Origin: Candidatus Zixiibacteriota bacterium
GTDB lineage: Bacteria > Zixibacteria > MSB-5A5 > GN15 > FEB-12
Reading direction: 5' to 3'
Assembly (NCBI GenBank): GCA_034439475.1
Contig: JAWXAN010000048.1
Span: 62,001-126,000 of the forward strand
DNA: 64,000 bases
Shown here: piece after piece, positions 52,477-61,753 of the stretch
How positions within the stretch are numbered: position 1 is the first letter of the stretch
Layout of the letters: the number at the start of each line of letters is the position of its first letter
The notes under the pieces: generated by a model
Seen by the model: the letters and a program-made list of their open reading frames with translations, nothing else
Databases searched by the model: none
What the model was told of the DNA's origin: nothing
Made by a program: the position numbers and the translations under genes

Positions 52477-53524
52477 TGAGCGCTTGTTCGTAGATTCCCT
52501 GCATCATATCCAAAGATTTCGACCACACATAACGGGATTGAACAAATTCACGCCCGGCCTGTCCCATTTTTTCGACCAGAGGGATGTTTGTCGCAAGTTT
52601 CGTAATTGCTTCCGCTAATGCCTGCGGATTATTCGGCTGAACAAGAATACCCGTTTTACCATCGAGCACAACTTCGGGGATGCCCCCCACATCTGTTGCA
52701 ATTACCGGCCTCCCTGCGGCTTGGGCTTCGAGCGCGGCCACACCAAATGATTCGCTGAGCGATGGCATAAGCAGGGCATGGTGCTGGGCAATAAAATCAT
52801 AGATTTTATCATGGTCAAGGTTTCCGATGAGATTCACATTCTCCGCGAGGCCAAACTCCTTGATCATTTCTCTAATTTTTGCTTCGTAGGTTCCTGCACG
52901 CAGGATTGAAACTGTGACACCGATGTTTTTATTCTTCAATATAGCCATCGCCCGCATCATGGTCTCGACTCCATAAATATGTCGATTTGCTTTGAGCATA
53001 CAGAGCCGGAAAGGAGAATGTGGCGGGAACGCTTCTATTTTTTGAGGAGCCGTTACACCGAACGGAATGACGGTGAGTCTATTTGAAATTCCGGGCGCAA
53101 TCTCAAGCGTTGCATTTTTCAGAAACTCGCTTGTGGCAGTTATATGCCTTGCGCATTTCAGCATCCGTCGCACGAGCATCCTCCCCCATCCTCGCGCCCC
53201 AAACTCGAGTATGTCGGATCCCCAAACCGATGCAATAGTCGGAGATATTCTCGCGCCAACTGACCAGAGACCAAAACCTGACACGGCATGCAAATGCAAA
53301 ATATCCGGTTTCAAGGCGCGTGCGTGTTGAACGGCGCGGAGGAAATTGCTGAAATAGGCCAACTTGCCGGTATGGGGATAAATTATAGTCTCGACACCGT
53401 CAATGGGATCGCCGCCGAGCGAGATGACAGTAATTTCATAACCTCGTGCGGTCATCCCGACAGCCCATCTCTGCGTGTGCGGCGAATCAGCCCAGGCAAA
53501 GAATAAGACGCGGTATGCGGTCAC
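52463..53524 (-). CDS. Family 4 glycosyltransferase
   Basis: 353 residues with a GT-B fold. The N-terminal half includes LFFAWADSPHTQRWAVGMTARGYEITVISLGG and ILHLHAVSGFGLWSVGAR with SVWGSDILEFG. The C-terminal half has the donor-site pattern ALLMPSLSESFGVAALEAQAAGRPVIATDVGGIPEVV near 268-304 with the EAQAAG glutamate, and WSKSLDMMQGIYEQAL. Part of the exopolysaccharide operon; acceptor and sugar unknown. Confidence 0.93.
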   Translation of the reverse strand: MTAYRVLFFAWADSPHTQRWAVGMTARGYEITVISLGGDPIDGVETIIYPHTGKLAYFSNFLRAVQHARALKPDILHLHAVSGFGLWSVGARISPTIASVWGSDILEFGARGWGRMLVRRMLKCARHITATSEFLKNATLEIAPGISNRLTVIPFGVTAPQKIEAFPPHSPFRLCMLKANRHIYGVETMMRAMAILKNKNIGVTVSILRAGTYEAKIREMIKEFGLAENVNLIGNLDHDKIYDFIAQHHALLMPSLSESFGVAALEAQAAGRPVIATDVGGIPEVVLDGKTGILVQPNNPQALAEAITKLATNIPLVEKMGQAGREFVQSRYVWSKSLDMMQGIYEQALNEKA

Positions 53525-53533
53525 AGCTCTTAA

Positions 53534-54640
53534 TTATGCCGTGAGCTGTTTAAGAGTTGCGATAACTTCATCCTGTTCGGCTGATGTCATCTCAGGATAT
53601 ATCGGTATTGAAAAAACTTCGCTGGCCGCTCTAGCCGAGTTCGGAAAGTCTTTGGGTTGAAATCCAAGGTCCGCGAAGCATTCTTGCTTATGGAACGGGA
53701 CAGGATAGTAAATCATGACACCGACTCCTGCGGCGTTAAGGCCGTCCATTATTTTTTTACGATGTGGCGATGCCAGAGTATATTGATTATAGATGTGAAA
53801 GGTCGAATACGGCATCCGCTTCGGGGTTTTGAGATTTTTGATTCCTGATAATGCGGCGTCATATTTGGCGGCATTTTGGATTCGCTTTTCCGACCATTTA
53901 CGCAAATACGGCAACTTTACTAATAGTGTGGCCGCTTGGACGGTATCGAGACGCGAGTTATAGCCGACAACTTTATGATAATACTTCGGTTTTTCTCCGT
54001 GGGCGCGAAGCATCCGGCAGAGGTCGTTGTTTTCATCGGTGTTGGTGACCATCATCCCGCCATCACCCGAGCCTCCGAGATTCTTTGATGGAAAAAAAGA
54101 AAAGCAGCCATAATCGCCGATTGAACCGCATGGCTTGCCCTTGTATTCAGCCCCTATCGACTGTGCGCCGTCTTCGATAACTTTCAGTTTATGTTTTTTG
54201 GCGATAGCCATAATTGGATCCATGTCCGCCATTTGGCCAAAAAGGTGAACTGGAACGATGACTTTGGTTTTCTTCGTGATTGCGGCCTCGATTTTATTTG
54301 GGTTGATATTGTAGCTGTCGGCGTCAATATCGATAAAAACCGGCTTTCCGCCCAAGCGAGAGACCACACCGGCGGAGGCAAAGAACGAAAAATCAGAGGT
54401 GATAACTTCGTCCCCCGGACCGACACCGCAGGCGCGAAGGGCGATGAGAAGGGCATCGGTACCTGATGCGACTCCTATTCCGTGTTTGACGCCGGAAAGT
54501 TTGGCGCACTCGGCTTCAAATTCAGTGACTTCAGGGCCAAGCACAAATTTGCCGTGGGTGTAGACGTTGATTACCGCCTTGTCCATCTCGGTTTTCATGT
54601 ACGCGTATTGACGGGTCAAATCCAATAATGGGACAGCCAT
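53534..54640 (-). CDS. DegT-family aminotransferase, WbpE-like
   Basis: 368 residues: PLLDLTRQYAYMKTEMDKAV at the N-terminus, GVASGTDALLIALRACGVGPGDEVITSDFSFFASA near 56-90, VIEDGAQSIGAEYKGKPCGSIGDYGCFSFFPSKNLGGSGDGGM near 154-196 with the PLP Asp and Lys. The pattern FSFFPSKNLG is typical for the UDP-3-keto-GlcNAcA aminotransferase WbpE and relatives. A hexapeptide acetyltransferase gene nine bases upstream matches WbpD, so both late steps to a diacetamido-uronate may be here; the dehydrogenase and oxidase steps are not in the window. Confidence 0.92.
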   Translation of the reverse strand: MAVPLLDLTRQYAYMKTEMDKAVINVYTHGKFVLGPEVTEFEAECAKLSGVKHGIGVASGTDALLIALRACGVGPGDEVITSDFSFFASAGVVSRLGGKPVFIDIDADSYNINPNKIEAAITKKTKVIVPVHLFGQMADMDPIMAIAKKHKLKVIEDGAQSIGAEYKGKPCGSIGDYGCFSFFPSKNLGGSGDGGMMVTNTDENNDLCRMLRAHGEKPKYYHKVVGYNSRLDTVQAATLLVKLPYLRKWSEKRIQNAAKYDAALSGIKNLKTPKRMPYSTFHIYNQYTLASPHRKKIMDGLNAAGVGVMIYYPVPFHKQECFADLGFQPKDFPNSARAASEVFSIPIYPEMTSAEQDEVIATLKQLTA

Positions 54641-54648
54641 GCGCTCTA

Positions 54649-55407
54649 TTACTCCTTCCAGCCTTGATTTTCGAGAAGTTGTTCGGGCGGGACATCGCGG
54701 AATTCTTTCGCGGGCACTCCAGCCACGATTTTTTTCGGCGCTGTGTTTTTTGTGACAAGCGCGCCCGCCGCGACGAGTGTGTCCTCGGCGATAATTATTC
54801 CGGGCAGTATCACTGCCCCGACTCCGATTCGTGCGCCGCGTTTTATGGTAACACCTTTGAAGTGTTTAAAGCGCTCTTCGGTGCGGCCAATATAATTGTC
54901 GTTCGAGGTAGCAACACATGGCGCAACAAAGACCCGGTCTTCGATTGTCGAATAGGCAGTGATATAGACATTGGTTTCGAGTTTTACGTAGCGTCCGATA
55001 GAGCAGTCGTTTTCGATTGCCACTCCTCGCCCGATGATGCTGAAATCGCCAACACTCACCCGTTCGCGAACGGTCGACAGATCGGCGACAAGGACCTTGT
55101 TACCGAGGGTACAGCCGCGATAAATAACGACATGGGTGCCGATTATGCAATTGTTTCCGACCGTAGCCGGTGGCAATTCATCGCTTTTAGTAACTGCTGA
55201 ATTGGCCGCCCGCATCGGCTTCTTCCCAATCACTGCGACATCGTCGATTCGGACATTGTCGCCAATGATCGTGTCATCGTGGATGATAACATGACTTCCG
55301 ATTACGCAGTCGCCCCCGATTTGGCTGTTTACGCCGAAGGAACAAAACTGTCCAAAACGGCTTCCGGCGCCGATTGTGGCGGTGGGGGCTATATACGATG
55401 TGGTCAT
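54649..55407 (-). CDS. Hexapeptide-repeat acyltransferase, WbpD-like
   Basis: 252 residues from the ATG at 55407, chosen because AAAGGA precedes it by four to five bases and because the longer frame (to 55506) runs back through the Wzz gene. The protein is one long left-handed beta helix of [LIV]-G-x4 hexads (TIGAGSRFGQFCSFGVNSQIGGDCVIGSHVIIHDD, then GNNCIIGTHVVIYRGCTLGN, and RGARIGVGAVILPGIIIAEDTLVAAGALVTKNTAPKKIVAGVPAKEF). That resembles WbpD/WlbB-type UDP-sugar N-acetyltransferases. Serves the aminotransferase encoded next. Confidence 0.91.
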   Translation of the reverse strand: MTTSYIAPTATIGAGSRFGQFCSFGVNSQIGGDCVIGSHVIIHDDTIIGDNVRIDDVAVIGKKPMRAANSAVTKSDELPPATVGNNCIIGTHVVIYRGCTLGNKVLVADLSTVRERVSVGDFSIIGRGVAIENDCSIGRYVKLETNVYITAYSTIEDRVFVAPCVATSNDNYIGRTEERFKHFKGVTIKRGARIGVGAVILPGIIIAEDTLVAAGALVTKNTAPKKIVAGVPAKEFRDVPPEQLLENQGWKE

Positions 55408-55426
55408 TAAATCCTTTCGCTCTCTG

Positions 55427-56626
55427 TCATCGGTTGTGGCCTTTGAATCCGGGCAGCCAACCAAGATATGCTCTAAAAAATGACTGCACCCGCTGGTAGT
55501 CATCATTATTTCTCTGACTCAGATTTTCAAGAAAGGTTATGACCGAAGCCAGAATAATGGCCATAATTACTGCAAGACCTGCGCTGATGACAACAATAAA
55601 TGTCCGCTGGGGACGGCTCTTTAACTCGGGTACCTGGGCCTTATCGATTATCGAGACAAAGGGAATAGCCTCGGCTTCCTGTATTTTTGCCTGCTCGTGC
55701 TGTTCAAGGAGAACTTCGTAAAGCGCTTCGCTCACCCGCACCCGGCTGAGGAGAAACTCATAGCGTCCTTTGAGCGATGGAACCGATGCCAGCGGGAGGG
55801 CAAAATATGAACTGTCGCTGCCGCCGTGCTCAAGCCGGTTAAGTTGAGAACGAATGAGCGCCTGTCTTCCTTTGTTTTCCATGAGCGAAGGATGGTTTGA
55901 ACCATAGATTCGCTCATCCATTTGAATTTGTACCTCGAGAGAGGCGAGTTCGATTTTCATGGAAACGGCCTGATCAAGGGCAAGTTTAGTCTGCTCATCG
56001 AAATCGACAGTGCGGTTATCTTGCTGGAAGGCCTGAAGGAGGTAGCGCGCAGAATCAAGTTCACCTTTTATTGCGGCAAGTCGTTCCTCGACAAAAATGC
56101 GCTTTTCGCGAGCCTTTCCGACAATGAGTTCACGGGAAACTTTGTTGAGCTCCTCGACAAATGCGTTAGCCATATCAGAGGCAACTTGCGGTTCGCGGTC
56201 TTCGACTGAGATTGTAAGGAGACCTTCATCTGTGGCCGCAAACACCGCCCGATCTTTCAAGGTCTCATAGGCTTCGGCTCTGCGTTCGGATTTGTAACGT
56301 CTCATAAGATCGAACCGGTCTATAATTTGGTCGGCAATAACGTTGCTTCGCAAAACCCGGGCATGGACATCGGCCGGTGTGACCATCGCAGGCAACTCAA
56401 GTCCCGAGGTTAGCGAAGAGAGTTGTGAGAGTTGAGCGTATTTGCCAACCGGCATTGAATCTCCTGATGAGGGAAGCACGAGGGCGGTTGCTTTATACCA
56501 AACTGGCAGAAGGAACGAGACAGCGATAGCGATAACCGTGATGGTCAAAATGAACCCGAGTATGAAACGCTTCTTCCGTACGAGCATTTCAAGAAAAAGA
56601 AATAGATTGTTCGATTCAGAAGTCAC
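55427..56626 (-). CDS. Wzz/GumC-type polysaccharide chain-length determinant, without kinase domain
   Basis: 399 residues: an N-terminal span (FILGFILTITVIAIAVSFLLP), a large periplasmic region with long coiled coils (ANAFVEELNKVSRELIVGKAREKRIFVEERLAAIKGELDSARYLLQAFQ) and a C-terminal span (RTFIVVISAGLAVIMAIILASVITF) preceded by the Pro-rich ELKSRPQR. This is the polysaccharide co-polymerase layout. The Wzc-type tyrosine kinase domain is absent. The start is GTG and shares a base with the stop of the SLBB gene. Confidence 0.93.
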   Translation of the reverse strand: MTSESNNLFLFLEMLVRKKRFILGFILTITVIAIAVSFLLPVWYKATALVLPSSGDSMPVGKYAQLSQLSSLTSGLELPAMVTPADVHARVLRSNVIADQIIDRFDLMRRYKSERRAEAYETLKDRAVFAATDEGLLTISVEDREPQVASDMANAFVEELNKVSRELIVGKAREKRIFVEERLAAIKGELDSARYLLQAFQQDNRTVDFDEQTKLALDQAVSMKIELASLEVQIQMDERIYGSNHPSLMENKGRQALIRSQLNRLEHGGSDSSYFALPLASVPSLKGRYEFLLSRVRVSEALYEVLLEQHEQAKIQEAEAIPFVSIIDKAQVPELKSRPQRTFIVVISAGLAVIMAIILASVITFLENLSQRNNDDYQRVQSFFRAYLGWLPGFKGHNR

Positions 56627-58002
56627 TACAGTGTTTCTTCCTGACCATAGACGATTAACTCATCACCGTCCCCGACGTAGGATTCGGGGGAGATAATATC
56701 CGTCGTTTGGGCTATGCGGTCGAACATGCCTAAGTGGGAACGATTGGCAGTCGAGACAAATCCACCAGCCAGATCAATATAATTCTTGGCGTTTTTTGAT
56801 TCGCCGAATAAATAAAGTCCCGGGCGTTTTACTTCACCGCTGACTTTAACATAGCCGACCCGCTGTGGGACAAATATAGAGTCAGAGGCAGAAAGCAGCA
56901 TGCTCGACTGGGTGCCATTCGCCGTGACACGTATCGGATATCGTCCTGACTCGGAGTGCTCCCAGGGACTTCGTTCGGTCTCGCGAAAAACAACAATCCG
57001 CGAGATGTTTCCATCGCCGCTCACGCCTCCGGCGATTTTGAGCAGGTCATCGATAGACATATTTTCAGAAAGAGAATAAAAGCCGGGTTTTTCAACCGCG
57101 CCAAAAATCTGCAGTGATTTCGAATCCGATGACAAAGCCTGCGAGGGAATGACAATGATATCTTTGCTGTGGAATCCTTCTTTGACGCCAACCTTCTGTC
57201 CGTCTTTTCGGAGGCAATAGGCGTTCGCTGTGTCAGCGCGAATGGTTAGTCCGCCGGCATAGGAGATGAGTTGCGCCAGACTTTCTCCGCCCATGAGTTC
57301 GATTGTTCTCGAAGTTCTCACTTCTCCGGTCAACTGTACCACCTTTTCGTCCTGGCCGGGCACAAAGACGGAAATACCAGAATAGAGATAGGGGTCGGAT
57401 GTAAATTGACCTGCGAATTGTGCCTTGTCCAAGTCAACAGTAAGAGTACCCGGTCCGCCGCTTAATTCTATACGCCGCCTCGAGCCCCCCGGAAGTATCC
57501 CTCGCGCTGAATCGATGAGGACAGAAACTGATTGAGAATTATAGAGACTATATGTTCCGGGTTTGGCAACTGCTCCGAAAATAGTGATGGCGACGAGAGC
57601 AGGCTCATCGATGGAGATTATGATTTGTTCGGTTGTGTAGGCTTTCTTAAGCTCTGCTTTGAGAAGCTCTCTGACTTGCGAGAGAGTCATCCCGCCGACT
57701 TCGAGCATCCCGATATTCTCATGAATAATGCGCCCTTCGGCGTCAACTATTAGCCGCAGAGATGACAGTTGGGTTTTGATAAATGTGACGGTGAGTTTTT
57801 CGCCAGGGCGGATGAGGAATTGATCGGGATTTATCGGTCGGACAAACGAGGCATGCGTCTTAGTAATGGATTCCATCTGGGTGGCAATATTATTCGGCGG
57901 GTCGGACTCAGCCTTAACATAAACGCTCAGGAGGAACAGAAAAGACAGCGAACCGAGAACAAGCGGAAATGGTCTGTAACTGATATCGCCTCTATTACTC
58001 AT
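56626..58002 (-). CDS. SLBB-domain polysaccharide export protein (Wza-like)
   Basis: 458 residues: signal peptide (VLGSLSFLFLLSVYVKA), then a polysaccharide-biosynthesis export domain (FLIRPGEKLTVTFIKTQL ... IIHENIGMLEVGGMTLSQVRELLKAELKK) and three or so SLBB repeats (VAITIFGAVAKPGTYSLYNSQSVSVLIDSARG; QIFGAVEKPGFYSLSENMSIDDLLKIAGG; VKVSGEVKRPGLYLFGESKNAKNYIDLAGG). Wza-like proteins form the outer-membrane pore for polysaccharide. No lipobox is visible. First gene of the exopolysaccharide operon behind the promoter at 58056. Confidence 0.93.
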   Translation of the reverse strand: MSNRGDISYRPFPLVLGSLSFLFLLSVYVKAESDPPNNIATQMESITKTHASFVRPINPDQFLIRPGEKLTVTFIKTQLSSLRLIVDAEGRIIHENIGMLEVGGMTLSQVRELLKAELKKAYTTEQIIISIDEPALVAITIFGAVAKPGTYSLYNSQSVSVLIDSARGILPGGSRRRIELSGGPGTLTVDLDKAQFAGQFTSDPYLYSGISVFVPGQDEKVVQLTGEVRTSRTIELMGGESLAQLISYAGGLTIRADTANAYCLRKDGQKVGVKEGFHSKDIIVIPSQALSSDSKSLQIFGAVEKPGFYSLSENMSIDDLLKIAGGVSGDGNISRIVVFRETERSPWEHSESGRYPIRVTANGTQSSMLLSASDSIFVPQRVGYVKVSGEVKRPGLYLFGESKNAKNYIDLAGGFVSTANRSHLGMFDRIAQTTDIISPESYVGDGDELIVYGQEETL

Positions 58003-58055
58003 ACTTCAGGTCACTACCGGGTGCTGCTATGTCGCGCGTCATCACACGGCCATAA

Positions 58056-58084
58056 AGAATAGCCAAGAGAGGTGTGGATGTCAA
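58056..58084 (-). promoter_or_regulatory. Promoter of the exopolysaccharide operon
   Basis: Minus-strand TTGACA (58084-58079), exactly 17 bases, TATTCT (58061-58056); the leader to the SLBB ATG at 58002 would be about 47 bases. An inverted repeat ACATTG/CAATGT (58084-58106) abuts the -35 box and could be an operator or the end of the upstream pyrG transcript. Confidence 0.68.
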
Positions 58085-58131
58085 CATTGTGTTGCGAATG
58101 CAATGTGAATGAACGTAACCGCTCTTTTCTG

Positions 58132-59814
<1,683 letters not shown>

Positions 59815-59819
59815 GGAAA

Positions 59820-60572
59820 TTACCTGTTCTTATAGAGTGAATTAATTTTTTTAACATCACCCGGCTGGTCTATAGACACTGTCGTCATGGTCGTCTTGAA
59901 TACTTTCATCCGCTCACCAAACTCTAACAGCCGTAGCTGCTCCAAAGATTCCGCCATTTCAAACGAAGTTCGGGGAGTTGCGGCGAATTTTGAGAGGGTC
60001 TGCTTTCTGAAGAAATATACACCAATATGCGCCCAGAAGTTGAATTGAATGTTTCTCTCAACTTCTGAGTAGGCCGATTGCAAATATGGCAGGGGGAATC
60101 TTGAAAACCAGAGCGCATAGCCAGCTCTTGAGAAAATAACTTTGACCTTGTTCGGATCAAAGAGATCGGCATCGGAGATAATCTTTTGCGCAAAAGTCGC
60201 GCTGGTGATTTTCCTGTCCTTTTTCATCAAAGTGATTACGTTGTCGATATCCTTGGCGCGTAGTCCAAAGTTATCCCCCTGAACATTTAATATGATGTCG
60301 CCGCCGACTTTTCGTGCGGCCTCAGCCGCTCTATCCGAGCCGCTTCTGTGCTTTGCTGATGTCTTTACCACCTCAGCTCCGAAATTTTTTGCGGCTTTGG
60401 AGATAGATAGGTCGTCGGTAGCTACAACCAGACGGTCTATTGATTTTACCTTGCGAAGATCGTTCCAAACATAGAAAAGAAGGGGTTTGTCTAAATACGG
60501 ATGTAAAGCTTTGCCCGGAAAGCGAGAAGAGCCAAGTCGCGCGGGTATAACCGCTGTGACTGTTGCTTTCAT
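59820..60572 (-). CDS. kdsB: KdsB-like CMP-sugar (3-deoxy-manno-octulosonate) cytidylyltransferase
   Basis: 250 residues with [29 protein letters not shown] at 9-37, [10 protein letters not shown] near 49, [11 protein letters not shown] near 77, RFPLPYL near 161 and HIGVYFFRK near 181 with [11 protein letters not shown]. These identify the KdsB family, which makes CMP-Kdo for LPS. One change: the VQGDEP motif reads VQGDNFG, so the acid after the metal-binding Asp is lost, and the late VDTPED reads IDQPGD. It may activate a different ulosonate. Overlaps gatC by four bases. Confidence 0.87.
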   Translation of the reverse strand: MKATVTAVIPARLGSSRFPGKALHPYLDKPLLFYVWNDLRKVKSIDRLVVATDDLSISKAAKNFGAEVVKTSAKHRSGSDRAAEAARKVGGDIILNVQGDNFGLRAKDIDNVITLMKKDRKITSATFAQKIISDADLFDPNKVKVIFSRAGYALWFSRFPLPYLQSAYSEVERNIQFNFWAHIGVYFFRKQTLSKFAATPRTSFEMAESLEQLRLLEFGERMKVFKTTMTTVSIDQPGDVKKINSLYKNR

Positions 60573-60859
60573 CCTCCAATTACCTTCGGGACAAGGAAAA
60601 ACTCTCCGTCATGGACAGGAGCGTTGCCCAGCACTTTTTCGATCGGAAGGGACGGTACAACGAGATCTTCGCGGAAAACATTTTCGGCGGCGATAAATTG
60701 ATTCTGCGGCTCGACACCATCAGTATTGACCGTCTGAAGCTGGTCAACATATTCGAGAATTACGGCCAGTTCCTGAGTAAAACGCTCGATTTCTTCCGCG
60801 GTAAGATTTAGTCGCGCCAGACGGGCGACATGTTCGACTTGTGCTTTTGTGAGTGGCAT
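60569..60859 (-). CDS. gatC: Aspartyl/glutamyl-tRNA amidotransferase subunit C
   Basis: 96 residues from the ATG at 60859 (MPLTKAQVEHVARLARLNLTAEEIERFTQEL), the family's normal N-terminus. A longer frame to 60886 is less likely. GatC stabilises GatA in the amidotransferase that makes Gln-tRNA and Asn-tRNA. No ribosome-binding site lies upstream; the -10 box ends six bases before the ATG, so the message is probably leaderless. Confidence 0.95.
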   Translation of the reverse strand: MPLTKAQVEHVARLARLNLTAEEIERFTQELAVILEYVDQLQTVNTDGVEPQNQFIAAENVFREDLVVPSLPIEKVLGNAPVHDGEFFLVPKVIGG

Positions 60860-60864
60860 GTGGA

Positions 60865-60893
60865 AAGATATGGAAGGGACAGGCATCCGTCAA
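60865..60893 (-). promoter_or_regulatory. Promoter of gatC-kdsB-pyrG, predicted leaderless
   Basis: Minus-strand TTGACG (60893-60888), 17 bases, TATCTT (60870-60865), five bases, then the gatC ATG at 60859. Transcription beginning six bases after the -10 starts on the start codon itself. Confidence 0.6.
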
Positions 60894-60978
60894 GCCGATT
60901 CCTAAGTTATTGTCAGCTAAATTATTACATCAGTTTCTCGACATTAAAGTGTTTTACTGGGCAACCGATACAGGATAC

Positions 60979-61749
60979 ATGGAAGATGTGGTAATCAAGA
61001 ACTCAAAGATTCCAAAGCCCGACTATCGATTTGCAGTCACCTCTCAGAAAAAAAATATATTGCGGCTGATTGGAAAGCCATCTGGCAGCGAGCAACTAGC
61101 GCCATCGCCGGATTTCCGGTCACGACTGCTTTCAAATCATCTTATCTCCTCTCTACGACGGAGAGTTGGAAGGCTGTCGGCAGTTACGGGCCATCTTGGT
61201 GCATTGTCCATCGACCGCAACGAAGATCAGTTGACGGAAATCGCTGTTATGACTCGCACCGAACTTCAGGAGATAAATCATCAACTCGACCGAACACATC
61301 TCGCTGTGAACTATGCGACCCTTCAGCGGATGGGTCAACCGCTCCGTTTGGGTCTTCATAAGACCTTGAGCATACTTGCCGAAAGATTCGACTCTTGCAA
61401 ACTGCCGAGTCTGGATAGTCTTAATGAGAGCGCGTTCCTGGTTTTTGCCCCCGACCATTCTCTTCTGTTTTTATTTGAGTCGGCCCTCAGCGCCCATATT
61501 CATTCGCAGCAGGAATTTGAGTCAGTGAGTATTTCGGTACAAGCTGATTTTCATTCAAAATCAATGGTTCTAACCATGCGTATTTCCAATTGCGAATCCA
61601 TGACAGCGCTTCATGCTGACGCCGAATCTCAAATCTATGCCGAGGCTCTGGCCGAGCTAATGGAAGTGAGACTTGAAATGACCGATGTCCGAGATGCTCA
61701 AAGCCGGCTCTTGCGATTCACATTTCCGATTTTCGAAATCGAAGAATAA
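60979..61749 (+). CDS. Degenerate NtrB-like protein (histidine-kinase relic or pseudokinase)
   Basis: 256 residues from the ATG at 60979, which has AGGA four bases ahead; the frame also opens at 60853, but that would overlap gatC. The first half is two long helices (LLSNHLISSLRRRVGRLSAVTGHLGAL and TEIAVMTRTELQEINHQLDR), like a DHp domain with one His in NHLISSLR but without the following Glu and Pro. The second half follows a HATPase fold, ending YAEALAELMEVRLEMTDVRDAQSRLLRFTFPIFE, as kinases do, but the N-box reads LFLFESALSAHIHS and the DxGxG box reads MRISNCES. ATP binding is thus unlikely. It lies five bases before the NtrC-like gene. Confidence 0.6.
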   Translation: MEDVVIKNSKIPKPDYRFAVTSQKKNILRLIGKPSGSEQLAPSPDFRSRLLSNHLISSLRRRVGRLSAVTGHLGALSIDRNEDQLTEIAVMTRTELQEINHQLDRTHLAVNYATLQRMGQPLRLGLHKTLSILAERFDSCKLPSLDSLNESAFLVFAPDHSLLFLFESALSAHIHSQQEFESVSISVQADFHSKSMVLTMRISNCESMTALHADAESQIYAEALAELMEVRLEMTDVRDAQSRLLRFTFPIFEIEE

Positions 61750-61753
61750 ATCA

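Noticed and set aside
60853-60978. Longer start for the NtrB-like gene at 60853
   Set aside because: It would overlap the gatC start and the gatC promoter on the other strand, while an ATG at 60979 has AGGA ahead of it.
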